NCBI GenBank assembly: GCA_016212515.1
Contig: JACRFZ010000029.1
Location: 1 to 64,000 of the forward strand
Direction: 5' to 3'
Length of the DNA: 64,000 nucleotides
From: Candidatus Melainabacteria bacterium
Lineage (GTDB): Bacteria; Cyanobacteriota; Vampirovibrionia; Obscuribacterales; Obscuribacteraceae
Part shown: one piece after another, positions 44,731 through 53,327 of the stretch
Position numbering within the stretch: position 1 is the first letter of the stretch
How the letters are laid out: each line of letters opens with the position of its first letter
Notes under the pieces: generated by a model
What the model was told of the DNA's origin: nothing
The model's database searches: none
Seen by the model: the letters and a program-made list of their open reading frames with translations, nothing else
Program-made: the position numbers and the translations under genes

Positions 44731-44774
44731 ATTTCGAGTACACTGGTTGAGTTTTTGTAGCAGAGATAAACTTC

Positions 44775-45542
44775 ATGACCTCTAAAACTCAAAGCACCGG
44801 TTGGTTCGCCCACTTCTTTCAGGGTGCCGCTCTTGAACTGTGGCGACGTGCCAATTCAATCGAAGACACCCAGAGGGAAGTGCAATTTTTAGAAGAAGCA
44901 CTGGCGGCACCGGTTGGTGGCAAGCTTCTCGACCTGCCCTGCGGTAACGGCAGACTGAGCATACCCATGGCCTTACTTGGTTATGATGTTACCGGCGTAG
45001 ACTTTTCTAAAACCTTTGTGGAAGAAGCCCGCTCGGCAGCCAAAGCCTATAAGTGCAAAACTACCTTCGTTAAAGCCGATATGCGCGAACTCACATATGA
45101 AAACGAGTTTGATGGAGCCTTCTGCATGGGCAATAGCTTCGGGTATTTCGACCGAGCCGGCACCAACACATTTCTCAAAACCGTAAGCAACTGCTTGAAG
45201 CCGGGGGGCCGCTTTGTCATTGAATCAGCCATGATCGCCGAATGCTTCCTGGTCAATGGCGGAGAGCGAGAATGGCTGCAACGCGGCGACATGTATATGC
45301 TAATCGAAAACAAATATGACTGCCGCAACAGTACCGTCGAGACCAAATATGTCTTTGTCCAGAACGGCAAGGAAGAGACTCGCACAGCCACGCACTGGGT
45401 TTACACTACCGGTGAACTCTGCCAAATGTTGGAAGTAGCCGGCTTCACCGTTGAAGAACTCTTTTCCTCACCCGACCCCGACGAGCCGGAACCCTTCACC
45501 CTTGGAGCAGAACGCCTGTTACTGGTGGCGGAGAAGAAGTGA
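44775..45542 (+). CDS. SAM-dependent methyltransferase
   Basis: A 255-residue class I methyltransferase: motif I LLDLPCGNGRLSIPMA near 54, acidic beta-2 end GVDFSK near 77, motif II/III KADMRELTYENEFDGAFC, and GGRFVIESAM later. The target is unknown. It is separated from the RDD gene by 44 bp and could be cotranscribed. Confidence 0.9.
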   Translation: MTSKTQSTGWFAHFFQGAALELWRRANSIEDTQREVQFLEEALAAPVGGKLLDLPCGNGRLSIPMALLGYDVTGVDFSKTFVEEARSAAKAYKCKTTFVKADMRELTYENEFDGAFCMGNSFGYFDRAGTNTFLKTVSNCLKPGGRFVIESAMIAECFLVNGGEREWLQRGDMYMLIENKYDCRNSTVETKYVFVQNGKEETRTATHWVYTTGELCQMLEVAGFTVEELFSSPDPDEPEPFTLGAERLLLVAEKK

Positions 45543-45715
45543 TTTAGGCATCTTCTTATCACCACAGGCTTTCCCTTTGAAATATTAAGACTGAGCGATT
45601 TTCGACATAATTTCGCCTTCGCCTCTCATTTGAAAAACAACTACCACCACACAAGCATGCCCGTATTTTCCCCGCTGACAATTTCGCCGAATCAGTCATT
45701 ATTACTAAAGATAGC

Positions 45716-46399
45716 TTGACGCACCCCCGCGAAGAGGCAGAAAAATTGGCAATAGCTGATAGAGCCGTTCTCGCAGCAAGAGAAATGGCAACCAGCCCGC
45801 TGGGTGAGAGCCTGGCTAAGGCTTCGGTTAACTTTCTCGACGAAGCCCTGGTCATGGCCAGGGGCGCGCTCAAGTCGGCGCCTGCCGGTACGGAAGCAGC
45901 GGCAGCCAAAAGTGCAGCCAAAGAGATTACCGCCCAGGACTTTGGTCTGGGCGGCAGAATGCCGGTGCGAATGTTCAAAGTCTTGCGCGACGACGGGCGG
46001 GGGCTATACTCAAACTTCGACTGGGAAAGTGGCGGCTATCTGCCCCAGAAAGCAGGCAACCGCTGGTTACCTGGTAAACCTATAAGCCACCGAGAAATCC
46101 CCGCCGAGACCGACCCCAGCATTAAACCACTGATTGAGAAAAGAGCCGGTATGGGGGAAGGTCTTTATCTAGCCGCCAACCCGGGTAAGTGGCAGCTCAG
46201 CTCTAGCGACAGGATCTTCGAGGCTTTTCTAAAAGACAGAGAGGATCGCCTCAAATTGAGAAGTTATTTCAGGATGTCCACCCGGGTGGCCGATGATTAT
46301 TTACTTAATGACTTCAATGCTCAGGGGCCGGTGATGCTGACCAGAGAACTGAGTGCCAGAGAATTCCTCACCCTGAAAGCCAGGCTGGCGGCGAAGTAA
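45716..46399 (+). CDS. Orphan protein, 227 residues or shorter
   Basis: The open frame runs from TTG 45716; an ATG at 45785 would give 204 residues. The N-terminus is an Ala-rich amphipathic helix, and the C-terminal half carries GGRMPVRMFKVLRDDGRGLYSNFDWESG and GEGLYLAANPGKW, suggesting an enzyme-like or effector-like fold I cannot name. It converges on the Hsp70-like gene. Confidence 0.65.
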   Translation: MTHPREEAEKLAIADRAVLAAREMATSPLGESLAKASVNFLDEALVMARGALKSAPAGTEAAAAKSAAKEITAQDFGLGGRMPVRMFKVLRDDGRGLYSNFDWESGGYLPQKAGNRWLPGKPISHREIPAETDPSIKPLIEKRAGMGEGLYLAANPGKWQLSSSDRIFEAFLKDREDRLKLRSYFRMSTRVADDYLLNDFNAQGPVMLTRELSAREFLTLKARLAAK

Positions 46400-46432
46400 G
46401 TGCTAATGCGTTCTTACAATCTGAGAGCGCGC

Positions 46433-48295
46433 CTAACTTACCTGAGACTGCGTGGAATCATCGCCATCACCGTCCTCAATATGGACGCCTCTATTGCCAC
46501 TCTTGCTTCGCTTCAAGCGCTTGAGCATATGCTCCACAGCCACACCACTGGCAATATCATCGGGAAGATAGCCAAGCTCTCGTAAGGTCTTTGGCACTAG
46601 TTCGGCTGCTATATTCATCTTGCGAGCCAGGCGGGCCACCCGCGCCGCACTGCCCGGTGCGCGCTGACAGCGATAGTCCATCAACTCATCAATAACATTA
46701 CGATAGGGAGCCCGTTCCCCTTCACGCACGCTCAAAGGCAGGGGGCTCATAAGCTCCATATGGCGAGCCGTATAATCGACCCGGCCGTCGGCACTGACAA
46801 TGATTCCCAACTCCACCACTGTCTTGCCTTCTTTCGGGGGCGGACAGTTGTTCACCACTACCTCGGCCAGAGTTACATCTGACTGACCGGCTACCGGGGC
46901 CTGGTCTTCTGATAGCGATTGACTGGTTTGAAAGATCCTTGCACAGGCAGTTAAATTTTGTACCGGCAACTGCCCGTAAGCTTTGACAGGCAGGGGTGTA
47001 CCGGCGGACACAACAGACTGAAAAACCGCACCTGCCGTGCCCTCCGTTTGCACACAAATGTCGGTATTAAGCACATCCCAGAGCACAAAGTTGCGCACAC
47101 CATAAGAAAGCAAATTTGCTTGCACCGCCGCACCGTATACGGCAGAGCGATCGCGATCGAGGAAACGAATGGCCACATTGCCGGTATGGGCGGTCACCAG
47201 GTTGCGAACATAACTAGTCTCCGCCACGCCGCCCTGATAGAGAACCGCCGTCAAATCACCAACCTCAAACCCGGCTTCGACGAGCACCTTACCCACAGCG
47301 GTGTCGATGTCCAGGCTGATAGGTTTTACAAGCTCCAGAAATTCTGCTCTAGTTATGGAAGCGACCAGGTTGTAACGCCTGGCGGAGGCCAGATTGAGAT
47401 AACCGGAACCGGCCGCTGCAAAACTAGGCATGTGCACATGGGCAACTTCAGCAATTTCAAGATCTCTTCTTACTTGCTCGGCTGCTCTTCGCAAGCGCTC
47501 CCGGGTGGCGCCATCCAGCAAAACCTTGATCTTGTTGTCAGCCTCGATTCTGTCAATCATCCACTGCACAAGCCGATCATCCAGGTTGTCTCCACCCAGT
47601 GCGCTATTGCCGCACGAATACTTAATCTCCAGTATGCCATGATAAAACTCGAGAGCCGTGACGCCGAAGGCCCCGGCCCCCATGCTCACCACCAGATAGC
47701 GCCCTTCCCTTTGTGGGTTGAGCGTGCAATATTGGAGGGCGGCAGCAGACGGCTCATTGATCAACTGGATAAGATTGAGCCCGGCATCAGCGGCAGCCTG
47801 CAGAATGAGGCTGCGCTGGGCGGCAGAAAATGTGCAGGGGACAGTCAGCACCGCTCCCGAAACCAGTTTCTCAAGACGCTCCTCCACACCGGTCTTGATG
47901 AAACGCAGAACGGAAGAATAGAGCTGGGCGGCGTCGTAGTTGACACCCGCCACCTCGCAAAACCAGTCACTACCAAGCTTTGAGCGAATCGAACGAGCGA
48001 ATTCCACTTCTCCGCTGGTGGCGGAAAAACTAGAGAATGATCGCTCGTCCCGCGGCGCTTCCATAACGGAGAGGAAACTGTCAAAGAGCAGACAAACCTC
48101 GCCGTCGACCATGGCGGCGACGCGGCTGAAATTATTACCCACATCGAGTCCGAGCAGAAGATGAGACTGAAGCCCGGCGCCGATCAAGTAAGGCGGCGCC
48201 ATACCCGAGCCTTCACCGCCGAGACGCGGCTCGGTGCGAGTGCGCTCGATGTACACCACCTTCTTCTTTTGAACAGCCTGACGAACCGGACTCAC
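46433..48295 (-). CDS. Divergent Hsp70 (DnaK-like) protein
   Basis: A 620-residue actin-fold ATPase/chaperone relative. Phosphate-1 GLDVGNNFSRVAAM near 49, phosphate-2 YLVVSMGAGAFGVTALEF near 200, and an adenosine motif variant LYQGGVAETSYVRNLV (DnaK has GGSTR) near 353 are visible. A substrate-domain start (LWDVLNTDICVQTEG) follows. The C-terminus lacks the EEVD/lid and ends in a basic RLKRSKSGNRG segment. Without dnaJ or grpE alongside, it is probably a specialised paralogue rather than the main DnaK. The GTG start has GGTGAG upstream. Confidence 0.85.
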   Translation of the reverse strand: MSPVRQAVQKKKVVYIERTRTEPRLGGEGSGMAPPYLIGAGLQSHLLLGLDVGNNFSRVAAMVDGEVCLLFDSFLSVMEAPRDERSFSSFSATSGEVEFARSIRSKLGSDWFCEVAGVNYDAAQLYSSVLRFIKTGVEERLEKLVSGAVLTVPCTFSAAQRSLILQAAADAGLNLIQLINEPSAAALQYCTLNPQREGRYLVVSMGAGAFGVTALEFYHGILEIKYSCGNSALGGDNLDDRLVQWMIDRIEADNKIKVLLDGATRERLRRAAEQVRRDLEIAEVAHVHMPSFAAAGSGYLNLASARRYNLVASITRAEFLELVKPISLDIDTAVGKVLVEAGFEVGDLTAVLYQGGVAETSYVRNLVTAHTGNVAIRFLDRDRSAVYGAAVQANLLSYGVRNFVLWDVLNTDICVQTEGTAGAVFQSVVSAGTPLPVKAYGQLPVQNLTACARIFQTSQSLSEDQAPVAGQSDVTLAEVVVNNCPPPKEGKTVVELGIIVSADGRVDYTARHMELMSPLPLSVREGERAPYRNVIDELMDYRCQRAPGSAARVARLARKMNIAAELVPKTLRELGYLPDDIASGVAVEHMLKRLKRSKSGNRGVHIEDGDGDDSTQSQVS

Positions 48296-48527
48296 TTACT
48301 CACCCGCTTATGGCAAAGAAAACATTGACTGCCCATCCGGCGACTAAAAGCAAAAGCCGACTTTTGCCCAAAGAAATAAGCGCCCTTCTCTTTCTATGCC
48401 CAGAAGCAGCTTGAGCAAGCGGCGAAATTTAGAAGGATTAACCTGCCGGTCCGATTCTCCGGCCCCCCCATTGGATACGTTAAAATAGGTCTCCGAAATA
48501 ATTCTTCCAATCAGGTGTTCAGAATCA

Positions 48528-49214
48528 GTGTCAGAAACAGCCGGCACCCAGCTCAAAGACCAGGAGCAAGTGCTCTCCTACATAGACAGCCTGGCTGAGG
48601 AGCTGCTTCCAAAAATTGCCGACGGCAAGCGCTATATCCTCGGCATCACCGGCGCCCCGGCAGCAGGAAAGAGCACTGTCTCCACCATGTTGAAAGAACG
48701 CCTCAACCATTTGTTCGGTGGGGTTGTAGCCGAGGTTGCACCCATGGACGGCTTTCACAAGACCAATGCCGAACTGATGCAACTGGGGCTCTGGGAGCTG
48801 AAAGGAATTCCCACCACTTTTGATGCCTCAGGCTTTCTGGAAAAACTGCAGGCCATTCAGGACGATACAGCCTCAGTTGGCTGGCCGACTTTCGACCGCA
48901 CCATAGAAGAGCCCACGCCGGATGGTGTCAGCATCGACGCACATCATAAATTGGTGCTTGTAGAAGGCAATTACCTGCTCCTAGATATAGAACCCTGGAA
49001 CCAGGTGAGCCAATACCTTGATGAGATCTGGTATGTAGACGGTGATGAAGAGACCATTTTGCCCCGCCTGCTGGAAAGGCACACCGCCGGCGGCAAGTCA
49101 CCGGAAGCAGCGAGAGCGAAAGTGGAATGCACCGATCTTCCCAACGCCCTGCTAATCGCACAGACAAAATCAAGTTGCGACCGCATCATTTGCCTGCCGC
49201 TCGGGCCAGCCTGA
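48528..49214 (+). CDS. P-loop sugar/nucleoside kinase (YggC/PanK-like)
   Basis: A 228-residue kinase of the uridine kinase/phosphoribulokinase superfamily. Walker A GAPAAGKST lies near 42-50 and MDGFHKTN near 74-81, with the late DEIWYVDGDEETILPRLLERH segment. This is the pattern of the YggC/fructose-transport kinase group, so a small sugar or nucleoside is the likely substrate. The GTG start has TCAGGTG upstream and a GTTAAAAT element about 40 bp before. Confidence 0.88.
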   Translation: MSETAGTQLKDQEQVLSYIDSLAEELLPKIADGKRYILGITGAPAAGKSTVSTMLKERLNHLFGGVVAEVAPMDGFHKTNAELMQLGLWELKGIPTTFDASGFLEKLQAIQDDTASVGWPTFDRTIEEPTPDGVSIDAHHKLVLVEGNYLLLDIEPWNQVSQYLDEIWYVDGDEETILPRLLERHTAGGKSPEAARAKVECTDLPNALLIAQTKSSCDRIICLPLGPA

Positions 49215-49268
49215 GGCATGTTGCTCGCCAACAATTTTCCTTGCCGCTCTGGTGATTTCCCCACTGAT

Positions 49269-49284
49269 TCACTTTGAAAAGTGA
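49269..49284. promoter_or_regulatory. Near-palindrome upstream of the His/Gly-rich protein
   Basis: TCACTTT-GA-AAAGTGA is an inverted repeat with 7-bp arms and a 2-base centre, 50 bp upstream of the start at 49334. It could bind a dimeric regulator. Confidence 0.35.
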
Positions 49285-49333
49285 CCACATGCACATAAAA
49301 TGGAAACGGCTTGGCAGCATCAAGGGGCAACAT

Positions 49334-50092
49334 ATGGGGCATAGCTTCACAGGCGGCGGCGGCGATGGCGGCAACGGTCACGGACACGGCGGTCATGGGC
49401 ACGGCGGCAACGGCCATGGCGGTCACGGGCATCAGTCCATGGGCGGGCACCCGGACCAGGGGGCGATATGGAACTCTGCTCTGCAAGGAGTCGGGGGCAA
49501 AGGCAAACCCCTGACCAGAGTGCCGGCAAGAACATTTTTGCCGATCATTGTGGCCGTCGTGGCCTTCCTGGTGATGCTGATTCCCTTTGCCATAAACTGG
49601 GACGAGGTGGAAGCCGTGCGGCGAGAGGAAGAATTGAAGGCCCAGCAAGGCGCCGGACAGGGAGCAACGCCCGACGGGCAGATACCTCAGTCGGCTCAAC
49701 AGGCTTACGGACAGATTCCAGGGCAAGCCCAATATGGTCAAATGCCCGCACCGCAATATGGTCACGGTGGTGAGATGCAGGGGCAATTGTCGGCGCAGAT
49801 GCCCGCTCAGCCTATGATGGCGCCCACGGCCGGTCAACTGGCCACCCAGCCAGTTATGCAGACACCGGCGGCGCCAATGGCCAATTACACCTACGCAAAC
49901 GGTCAGGCCTACGGGCAACCGGCATATGCTCCTGGGCAGTATTACGGGCAACAGCCTTACGCAGCGCCCTACGACGCCACCGGTCAACTGAGTGCCCTCT
50001 CCGGGCACACCAACCGGCTTGAGTCCAGCGGTCACATGTCACCGCATAATCATCTGGCGCAGCCGAAATTTAAGGTCTTCGTAGCCAGATAG
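49334..50092 (+). CDS. His/Gly-rich membrane-anchored orphan with Gln/Pro/Tyr repeats
   Basis: About 252 residues, starting at ATG 49334 (AAGGGG six bases upstream). Residues 4-40 are a GHGGHGHGG-type tract (metal-binding potential). One membrane helix lies near 68-88 (FLPIIVAVVAFLVMLIPFA). The remainder is a QYGQMP / YGQ / PAQP low-complexity repeat. The architecture suggests a stalk with a disordered outer tail. An opposite-strand frame of comparable length is a product of the repeats. Confidence 0.65.
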   Translation: MGHSFTGGGGDGGNGHGHGGHGHGGNGHGGHGHQSMGGHPDQGAIWNSALQGVGGKGKPLTRVPARTFLPIIVAVVAFLVMLIPFAINWDEVEAVRREEELKAQQGAGQGATPDGQIPQSAQQAYGQIPGQAQYGQMPAPQYGHGGEMQGQLSAQMPAQPMMAPTAGQLATQPVMQTPAAPMANYTYANGQAYGQPAYAPGQYYGQQPYAAPYDATGQLSALSGHTNRLESSGHMSPHNHLAQPKFKVFVAR

Positions 50093-50197
50093 AAACAGAA
50101 ACTCACATTTAGAACAGTTTAGAGTTATGGGCGCTGTGGCATAAAGATAAGGCGAGACTATCGCTTGCAGCCAAGCTCCATAACTTTTTTCTTTAGC

Positions 50198-50235
50198 AAA
50201 ACCGGTTTGCCCCAGGCAAATCGGTTTTCTTTTTG
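50198..50235 (+). terminator. Intrinsic terminator after the His/Gly-rich gene
   Basis: AAAACCGGTTTGCC (50198-50211) pairs with GGCAAATCGGTTTT (50215-50228) across a 3-base loop, giving 14 pairs with one G-U, followed by CTTTTT. This is the best-formed terminator in the window. Confidence 0.75.
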
Positions 50236-50382
50236 CACCACTTGAAGGGATACGCGAAAGGCAATTCACAATTTTCTTACAAGCCATGTGCACAATAACC
50301 GTATACCCTACCCCACCTTAACACCAGACGAAAAAACCATTCACTTTTCTTGGTGCGCTTTGTCCCCCGAAGGAGACAGTGC

Positions 50383-51126
50383 ATGGCTGAAGCTCGCGCC
50401 TTTAACTTCAATGATGTAAAAGCCCCTGAAGATAATGACTTCAAAGCGGCCGGAAAACTTTTGTCTAACGAAGCTTTTGCTCCACCGGTGGTCAAGCCGG
50501 AACAGGCAACGGCAGACGATAACAAAACTAAGACGGCGCCGGAGCAGGGAAGAGACAAGACGGACACGGCGGTTTTAACTAATCCGGAGAAAGACAAGAC
50601 GCCGACGATCTTGCCAAATCCGGAGAAAGACAAGACCCCGGCTATCTTGCCAAATCCGGAAAAGGACAAAGCATCTGAAAAACATCTACCTGACCTGAAA
50701 ATTGTCGACAAAGACGGCAAGCCCGTCAAACACGCCCTGGACAAGGGACATTTCTCACTGGCGCCAGGTCAATGCGTGGAGGGCATCGGCTCACACTACG
50801 GACGAGGAGACAACACCTACGGACGTAGAACCGCCAGCGGCGAGATTTTCAGAGCGGGCAAAGCCACTGTCGCCTTACCAAACTTCAACAATCAGAAAGA
50901 GAAGCCCTTCGATGTCACAGTGCAAGACATGCGCACCGGCAAAATGATCGAAGCCCGCGTGAACGACATGGGACCCCACAAACGCCTCAACCGTGTGGTC
51001 GACATAGAGAGCGCCACCTTCAAACGCCTCCTGGGCGACAGCGGACTGGCCCATGTCAGGGTTTGTCGACCAAGCGACAAATATTCACGGAATTCTCACA
51101 CCCTACCAGGCATCATAGAACTCTAA
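50383..51126 (+). CDS. RlpA-like double-psi beta-barrel protein with tandem repeats
   Basis: About 247 residues, starting at ATG 50383 (AGGAG seven bases upstream). Residues about 68-98 are three copies of a 12-residue repeat (NPEKDKTP-ILP), encoded by about 36-bp tandem units at 50581-50667. The C-terminal half is an RlpA-like barrel (GIGSHYGRGDNTYGRRTASGE, NDMGPHKRLNRVVDIE), a lytic-transglycosylase fold that cuts peptidoglycan. It has no signal peptide, unlike standard RlpA, so export or function is uncertain. The Asp equivalent to the RlpA catalytic acid lies in NDMGP. Confidence 0.75.
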   Translation: MAEARAFNFNDVKAPEDNDFKAAGKLLSNEAFAPPVVKPEQATADDNKTKTAPEQGRDKTDTAVLTNPEKDKTPTILPNPEKDKTPAILPNPEKDKASEKHLPDLKIVDKDGKPVKHALDKGHFSLAPGQCVEGIGSHYGRGDNTYGRRTASGEIFRAGKATVALPNFNNQKEKPFDVTVQDMRTGKMIEARVNDMGPHKRLNRVVDIESATFKRLLGDSGLAHVRVCRPSDKYSRNSHTLPGIIEL

Positions 51127-51190
51127 GCAAATTCAAGGCTGAACTACCCCTTCCTTACTACAAACTTCAAGCAACCGCAGAGAGTCTAGA

Positions 51191-51982
51191 ATGAACAACT
51201 CATTTGTACTCACGCCACCGCCCTCTCTCTACCGCAGCGAGCCCGAACAAAATACAGCGCCGCTCAACCTGCCGCCGCAGGAACATCAGCAGGCCGAGCC
51301 GGCGCAGACCGCTCAAGGTCATTCCGCCTCGCACATAGCCTCAGCCCTGCACTCTCTCATTGAATACAAAAAGGGCTATGAAAAGACTCCCCCGCTCAAG
51401 CGGCAGGAAGTAGCGCACACTCTCCCTCTTGGACCGGTGAGAACCATATTCCTGGGCAAACACTGGCAGGAAAACCAGTTCGCCGGCAAAATCTACAGAC
51501 GCAACCAGTTCGAAATAGTAGGCGATAGCAGCACCCGTCTCACAGTCAGGTTGAGCCGCCTGGCCCTCTCAGAAAAAACACGACGCAATCTGATAAGCGT
51601 GGTGGAGCAGGGCAGATTTCGCCCCAACAACCACATTCTCTTTGCCGACAGTATTGAAAAACTCTCGGAATTCTTCGGCAGCGCCACCATCGGCCGCAAT
51701 CAATACACCTGCCCGGCCAACTCCAGCCAGCCCAAACTCTTTCACTTCGACGCCGCTACCTTAATCTGGGTGAAGGGACAGGCCACCATACTGGTGGAAG
51801 GCAAGTTTCAAAATGAGAGCGGCAACCCCTCGCGCTACTTTGTCGGCGCCTTTATACCCTACGAAACCGAGCGCGGCACTATGGTTATGGAACTAGCCCT
51901 GACTGCCGCCACCAGAGAAGCCTATCTGCTGCACAAAGCAGAACTCAAGCAGGTGCTGGCCACCCTCGTGCCGGCCGCTTGA
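51191..51982 (+). CDS. Orphan protein, 263 residues
   Basis: Not recognised. The first 60 residues are Pro/Gln/Glu-rich and probably disordered. A compact domain from about 90 on has YRRNQFEIVGDSSTRLTVRLSRLA and YVGAFIPYETERG-type segments. It lies between two cell-wall-enzyme-type genes on the same strand. Confidence 0.65.
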   Translation: MNNSFVLTPPPSLYRSEPEQNTAPLNLPPQEHQQAEPAQTAQGHSASHIASALHSLIEYKKGYEKTPPLKRQEVAHTLPLGPVRTIFLGKHWQENQFAGKIYRRNQFEIVGDSSTRLTVRLSRLALSEKTRRNLISVVEQGRFRPNNHILFADSIEKLSEFFGSATIGRNQYTCPANSSQPKLFHFDAATLIWVKGQATILVEGKFQNESGNPSRYFVGAFIPYETERGTMVMELALTAATREAYLLHKAELKQVLATLVPAA

Positions 51983-52001
51983 AGCACCCTGTCATTAGGG
52001 T

Positions 52002-52007
52002 TAAAAT
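52002..52007 (+). promoter_or_regulatory. Promoter-like pair before the M23 peptidase gene
   Basis: TTGAAG at 51979-51984 (spanning the stop of the preceding gene), a 17-base spacer and TAAAAT at 52002-52007 form a good pair. It would give a leader of about 60-80 bases. Confidence 0.45.
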
Positions 52008-52070
52008 CATGCCTCAGCCTTGACCCTTGCGGTCACAGGCAGGGCAAATGCTTACTCCGGCGGCTAACAA

Positions 52071-53327
52071 GTGACAAAAACAATTCCAACCGGCATGGTC
52101 AAGACCTCAAAGGTTACACACTGGGCCTCGCTCCTGCTTCTTTCCTGGTGCCTGCTCCCCCTCACACCGGCGCTACCGGCAAAGGCTCAGGGCGACAGCG
52201 CCGCCATGACCACAGCCACAAGCCCGGTAAACTGGACCGAACTCATCACCTATACCACCACTCGCCCCCGCCCCTTCCGCGGCACGGACGGCAAGTACAA
52301 TCTCGTCTACGAACTGGTTATTACCAATTACACAGGCAACCAGATTACACTGAAAGAAATTGCCGTTGCCGACAGCCTCGACCGCAAGAAAATAATTCAC
52401 AGCCTCACCGGCGAGAATCTGAAAGCAGCCATACTGAGCCCCGCCAAAACACCGGCTCTGACCTTGAAAGGTGCTGAAACCAAGATCGTCTTCCTGAATA
52501 TCGAAAGCGACAAGCCCGACTTTCCGGCAGCACTGGCGCACCACATTCAGTATCAGAGCCCCAAACTGGGCAGCAAGAGCAAAACCCCGGTAAACAAAAC
52601 CCTTGTTTCTCCTCCCACCAGCCTGCACCCGGATAAGGCAGTGGTGATAAGCCCTCCTCTCAGGGGCAAGGGCTGGTTAGCCATCGGCGGCTACGCCAGT
52701 TCCATCGGGCACAGAAGAGCGCTCTTCCCCATCGACAACAAACTTCAACTTTCTCAGCGCTACGCCATAGATTGGCTGCAGGTTTCAGAAGACAACTACA
52801 CTACAAAGGCGCCGGTGGAAAAGCTGGAAAACGCCACTTGTTTCCTCAAGCCGGTCTTTGCCGTTGCCCCAGGCACAGTAGTAGGCGTGGTCAATCGCTA
52901 TGACAGTCAACCCGAGAATAAACCCAGCGGTGACCTTGAATACCCAGGCGGCAACACTATCACCATCAAGCATGAAGATGGCAACTATTCCTTCTACGCT
53001 CACCTGCTGAAAGACTCTATCAAAGTGAAGGAAGGGGACCGGGTCACTCCCGGTCAGCACATAGCTACCCTGGGCAACTCCGGCAACACCACCGGTCCCC
53101 ATCTTCACTTCCACATAACAAGCGGGCCCGGCACCCTGGGCGCCGACGGCATCCCCTATGTATTTGATCAATTCGAACTACAGGGAAATGTAAGCAGCAT
53201 GGAAGACTGCCTCAAAAGCGATAGCCAGGGCAAACCCATAACCATTGTAAAAACCGGTAAGGAAGGCAACCACAAAGACGAGCTGGTGAAGGAAGGCGCC
53301 ATTGTCAATTTCGCGCCCGCCCCATAA
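52071..53327 (+). CDS. Exported M23/LytM-family metallopeptidase
   Basis: A 418-residue protein with a signal peptide (residues about 9-40, LSWCLLPLTPALPAKAQ) and an N-terminal beta domain to about 190. The M23 domain runs from about 200 to 385. Zinc ligands are IGHRRALFPID and YAIDW for the first His/Asp, and HLHFH near 345; the glycine loop NSGNTTGPHLHFH is typical. It would cut peptide cross-links in peptidoglycan. The GTG at 52071 or the ATG at 52095 could start it. It overlaps the next gene by 26 bp. Confidence 0.88.
   Translation: MTKTIPTGMVKTSKVTHWASLLLLSWCLLPLTPALPAKAQGDSAAMTTATSPVNWTELITYTTTRPRPFRGTDGKYNLVYELVITNYTGNQITLKEIAVADSLDRKKIIHSLTGENLKAAILSPAKTPALTLKGAETKIVFLNIESDKPDFPAALAHHIQYQSPKLGSKSKTPVNKTLVSPPTSLHPDKAVVISPPLRGKGWLAIGGYASSIGHRRALFPIDNKLQLSQRYAIDWLQVSEDNYTTKAPVEKLENATCFLKPVFAVAPGTVVGVVNRYDSQPENKPSGDLEYPGGNTITIKHEDGNYSFYAHLLKDSIKVKEGDRVTPGQHIATLGNSGNTTGPHLHFHITSGPGTLGADGIPYVFDQFELQGNVSSMEDCLKSDSQGKPITIVKTGKEGNHKDELVKEGAIVNFAPAP

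Noticed and set aside
46958-47983. 341-residue plus-strand frame antisense to the Hsp70-like gene
   Set aside because: Composition is shadow-like and the minus-strand protein has clear ATPase motifs.
48971-50035. 354-residue minus-strand frame across the kinase and His/Gly-rich genes
   Set aside because: It runs over a real kinase 3' end and repeats; low complexity on the reverse strand explains it.
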